Source of the DNA: Macrobrachium rosenbergii | Taxonomy: Eukaryota > Arthropoda > Malacostraca > Decapoda > Palaemonidae | NCBI RefSeq assembly: GCF_040412425.1 | Contig: NC_089766.1 | Location: forward strand, 46,592,297 to 46,656,296 | Reading direction: 5' to 3' | Length of the DNA stretch: 64,000 nt | Shown: in pieces, positions 60,411 to 64,000 of the stretch | Layout of the letters: each line of letters opens with the position of its first letter | Position numbering within the stretch: the stretch's first letter is position 1 | Notes under the pieces: model-generated | What the model was told of the DNA's origin: nothing | The model's input: only the letters and a program-made list of their open reading frames with translations | Databases searched by the model: none | Position numbers and translations under genes: made by a program

Positions 60411-60483
60411 CAGTTGAAATCAGAGAATAAAGTTCCACATGTGACAATTGTATGGATATGTGAGTGTGAAGATGGTGGTTGTG

Positions 60484-60860
<377 letters not shown>

Positions 60861-61277
60861 ATACGAAAACTCCACATACGCGCCGACATACCTCATGGCA
60901 TTCCACGACGACCCCCCCACCACCCCGAAAACCAATCATTAGAAGCGCAACAATCAAGAAATTCTTTGAGTCCAAAACGCATTAGCACCGGCGCCTACGA
61001 CTCCACGCGGTCGTTAGCGGCCATCTATGCGATCATTACAACTCCGGTGTCATTAATTGTCCGTCACGCCGTTGGCCGTGTTCCCACTTCCGAAGAAGGT
61101 GAGGACGAGGCCTCTCCTCCAACGAGGGAAGACGCGTCTCGGTAATGGCCTTTATATCTTCAGGACTCGGCATCCTACTAAGGGAATATTGGGTTGGATA
61201 AAAAAAATAAAAAAAGATAAATATCCCAAAAGATGGATTTGTTTATCATGACCAATATCTACTGCTACGTATGTAAG
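60861..61277. other. Single-copy-like stretch
   Basis: GC-rich part 60960-61150 keeps open frames on the plus strand but shows no domain or splice pair; not called. Confidence 0.45.
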
Positions 61278-61280
61278 GCA

Positions 61281-61344
<64 letters not shown>

Positions 61345-61545
61345 AAGATGAAGAACCCTATTCATATGGAACAACCCCACCAAAGGGGCCACTGACTTGA
61401 AATTCTTGAAGCTTCCAAAGAATATTAAGGAGCTCATTAAGAAGAAGTCAAGAGGAATTAAAGGGAAATACAGAAAGAAGAGATCCCACTTATTGAAAAA
61501 GAAAAAAATAAATTAATAAATACACACACACACACACACACACGC
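61278..61545 (-). mobile_element. LINE 3' end, minus strand, then (CA)n
   Basis: ATT 61278-61340, CCACCAAAGGGGCCACTGAC, GAAGAAGTCAAGAGGAATTA, GAAATACAGAAAGAAGAGAT, then a CA tract 61523-61545. Confidence 0.85.
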
Positions 61546-61889
61546 ACAACCATTCATCTCCCAAAACAATAAAGTTAGCACAGGTAAACCTCAGGTAACC
61601 CATCGAGAGTTCGGGCGACTGGGGCTGGGGAGGTAGCCGAGCATCCATACGGTAAATTTACTGGTGAGTAATAACGACTCCGTCTTGATTACAAACAGTG
61701 ATTAACTTGTTGATTTTAAGAGGAGAGAAATAAGGGGGGCGACTCATCTGCTTCTCATTATAGTCAGAGCGGAGGTTGGATCAGGTGGGGCAGGTTCATT
61801 GAACTACTTTGCTTACAATGGGTGCCCGAAATCGTAAATAAACTGGCCCATTGAATGCCGGTCCTAGAATTCCCACCAGATTGGTGTAT
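61546..61889. other. Single-copy-like stretch
   Basis: No feature recognised. Confidence 0.5.
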
Positions 61890-62155
61890 TATCTATTTAT
61901 TAATTTATTCATTTTTTTTTTTTTTTAATAAGTGGGATTTCTTCTTTCTGTATTTCCCTTTACTTCCTCTTACTTCTTCCTAATGAACATCTTAAGATTC
62001 TTTGGAAGCTTCTGGAATTCCAAGTCAGTGGCCCCTTTGGTGGGCTTGTTCCATATGAATAGGTTTCTTCATCTTCTGAACAATAATAATAATAAAAATA
62101 ATAATAAAATAATAATAATAATAATAATAAATAATAATAATAATAATAATAATAA
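61890..62155 (+). mobile_element. LINE 3' end with interrupted AAT tail
   Basis: GTGGGATTTCTTCTTTCTGT, TTCTTCCTAATGAACATCTT, CAGTGGCCCCTTTGGTGG and an AAT/AAAT mixed tail to 62155. Confidence 0.85.
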
Positions 62156-62237
62156 CAGTGTACCATCTATATTCTTTCCACGTTCTTCCCATTGTAAAGC
62201 CTGAATTGATATCAGTGGTAATTATGAACAGATGGCC

Positions 62238-62400
<163 letters not shown>

Positions 62401-62689
62401 TGCGGCTAGACGTCACCAATAATCCTGGGAAGGAATTGCACAAAACTCAGGTTACAAAAGACATTCGGAAAGGCAATGAGATAATTAAGATAAACAAAGT
62501 CTGAGAAACCGGCAGATGGTGAAATTAGGAGAGAAAAGAAAGGCAAGTAATCCGTGGAAATAGACAGAGACAATAAAAGGAAAATGTCAAAATACCAGTA
62601 AAATAAACAACAAGATAATGAGGGCACTAATTATAACAACAATGCGATTTCAAAAAAAGAAGTCGTGGAAAGAGAGAAAAAAACATATA

Positions 62690-63062
62690 AAAATTGAGCC
62701 GAAGTTTCCTCGGCGCAGTCGAGTTTTCTGTACAGCGTATATAAGCAAGGCCACCGATAATAGATCTATCTTTCGGTGGTCTCGCTTTAATGCTGTATGA
62801 GCCGCGGCCCGTGAAAGTTTAACGTCGGTTTGGTGGTGGCAGACGCACGGTCATAGTTAACTTTAACCTTAATCAGAATAAAAACTACTGAGGCTAGAGG
62901 GCTGCAATTTGGTATGTTTGATGATTGGAGGGTAGATGATCAACATACCAATTTGTAGCCCTCTAGCCTCAGTAGTTTTCAAGATCTGAGGGCGGACAGA
63001 AAAAGTAGTGCGGACGGACAGACACAGAGCCATCTCCATAAGTTTTATTTTACAGAAAACTA
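62690..63062 (-). mobile_element. Multi-hairpin MITE-like element, copy 19 (subfamily A)
   Basis: AAAATTGAGCCGAAGTTTCC, third hairpin (62752-62783), a deletion where the CTATATCGTTGCC block should be, central hairpin (62884-62982), and TTATTTTACAGAAAACT end. Confidence 0.88.
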
Positions 63063-63393
63063 AAAATAAGAAATTCGCTTTAGCAGAGAAGATAATGATG
63101 ATGGTTGTGATAACCGCTGTCTTAGCGAAAAAGAAGAAGGATAAACTGATGAAAAATAGAGGGTAATGGAAGAAGGATAAAATAAAATTTTACATTAGGA
63201 TTTCTGGAGTATAATATGATTCCAGTAGGTGATAGTGAATTCATTTAGCATCGTTATGGACAAAAAGTAATGGGCAAATAATAAGTCTTATCAATCTGAA
63301 AATATGCTGTTGCTTGATAAAATTGTTAAAGTTTAAAAAACCGTTTTGCAGCATTGCCAAATAAGAATGGTGTCAGAAAAGAATATTATATTT

Positions 63394-63397
<4 letters not shown>
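63063..63397. other. Non-coding spacer
   Basis: No feature recognised. Confidence 0.5.

Positions 63398-64000
<603 letters not shown>

Overview
This is a eukaryotic nuclear window that is almost entirely non-coding and very rich in repeats. Long (CT)n/(GA)n, (AT)n and (AAT)n/(ATT)n microsatellites, usually 50-110 bp and very pure, occur every few hundred bases. Most long open frames are translations of these repeats (poly-N, poly-I, poly-Y, SLSL or RERE strings). Such microsatellite density, the dispersed families seen here, and one short (AACCT)n tract (the arthropod telomere motif) suggest a decapod crustacean, possibly a caridean prawn such as a Macrobrachium-type genome. The taxon is an inference; no barcode gene is present. 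I found no tRNA, rRNA, CRISPR, operon or prokaryotic feature.

Gene content: I can support one host gene, on the minus strand. An initiator coding exon (58806 down to 58524) ends at a GTAAGT donor in phase 1. A 105-bp internal exon (32841 down to 32737) has a good acceptor and donor and is phase 1 at both ends. The two join in frame across a 25.7-kb intron. They encode an N-terminal tail that is Ser/Arg-rich and then acidic; I do not recognise the protein. The region just upstream of the start codon (58.8-59.0 kb) is a partial duplication of the start-codon context and creates a 10-codon upstream ORF. A 59-bp minisatellite lies upstream (59.06-59.35 kb), followed by about 1 kb of repeat-poor sequence (59.35-60.4 kb) that may be promoter or 5' UTR. 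Everything from 1 to 32.7 kb may be a further intron of the same gene or intergenic.

Interspersed repeats: (1) about 19 copies of a 320-430 bp multi-hairpin foldback/MITE-like element, recognisable by GAGGCTAGAGGGCTGCAA and its inverted partner. There are two subfamilies, two copies with an internally expanded 15-bp array, and one head-to-head chimeric dimer at 44.6-45.1 kb. (2) More than 20 truncated 3' ends of a non-LTR retrotransposon whose 3' tail is (AAT)n. Several form head-to-tail strings of tails (7.3, 15.5, 18.6, 22.1 and 42.1 kb), and two copies keep the C-terminus of the reverse transcriptase ORF. (3) Six copies of a roughly 290-bp SINE-like repeat with an AGCGCTGGGACC hairpin. (4) A Penelope-like element 3' end with GIY-YIG endonuclease remnant and a hammerhead-like core at 31.2-32.0 kb. 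(5) An inverted pair of SINE-like units at 32.1-32.5 kb. (6) Two hAT-like elements with CAGTGGTTCTC ends (35.7 and 46.4 kb). (7) Three loci of a minisatellite-bearing element (3.4, 51.0 and 53.8 kb).

Tandem repeats beyond simple microsatellites: a 31-bp satellite (9.17-10.4 kb) carrying about 39 TGAGTCA motifs, a 26-bp array (25.9-27.0 kb), a 43-bp array next to the coding exon (57.8-58.45 kb), the 59-bp array upstream of the start, AT-rich 100-120 bp repeats at 11.6, 43.9 and 45.1 kb, a GGGTAT array at 21.2 kb, and higher-order arrays in which (CT)n tracts are part of a 60-150 bp unit (1.7, 15.1, 24.3, 39.7 and 63.5 kb).
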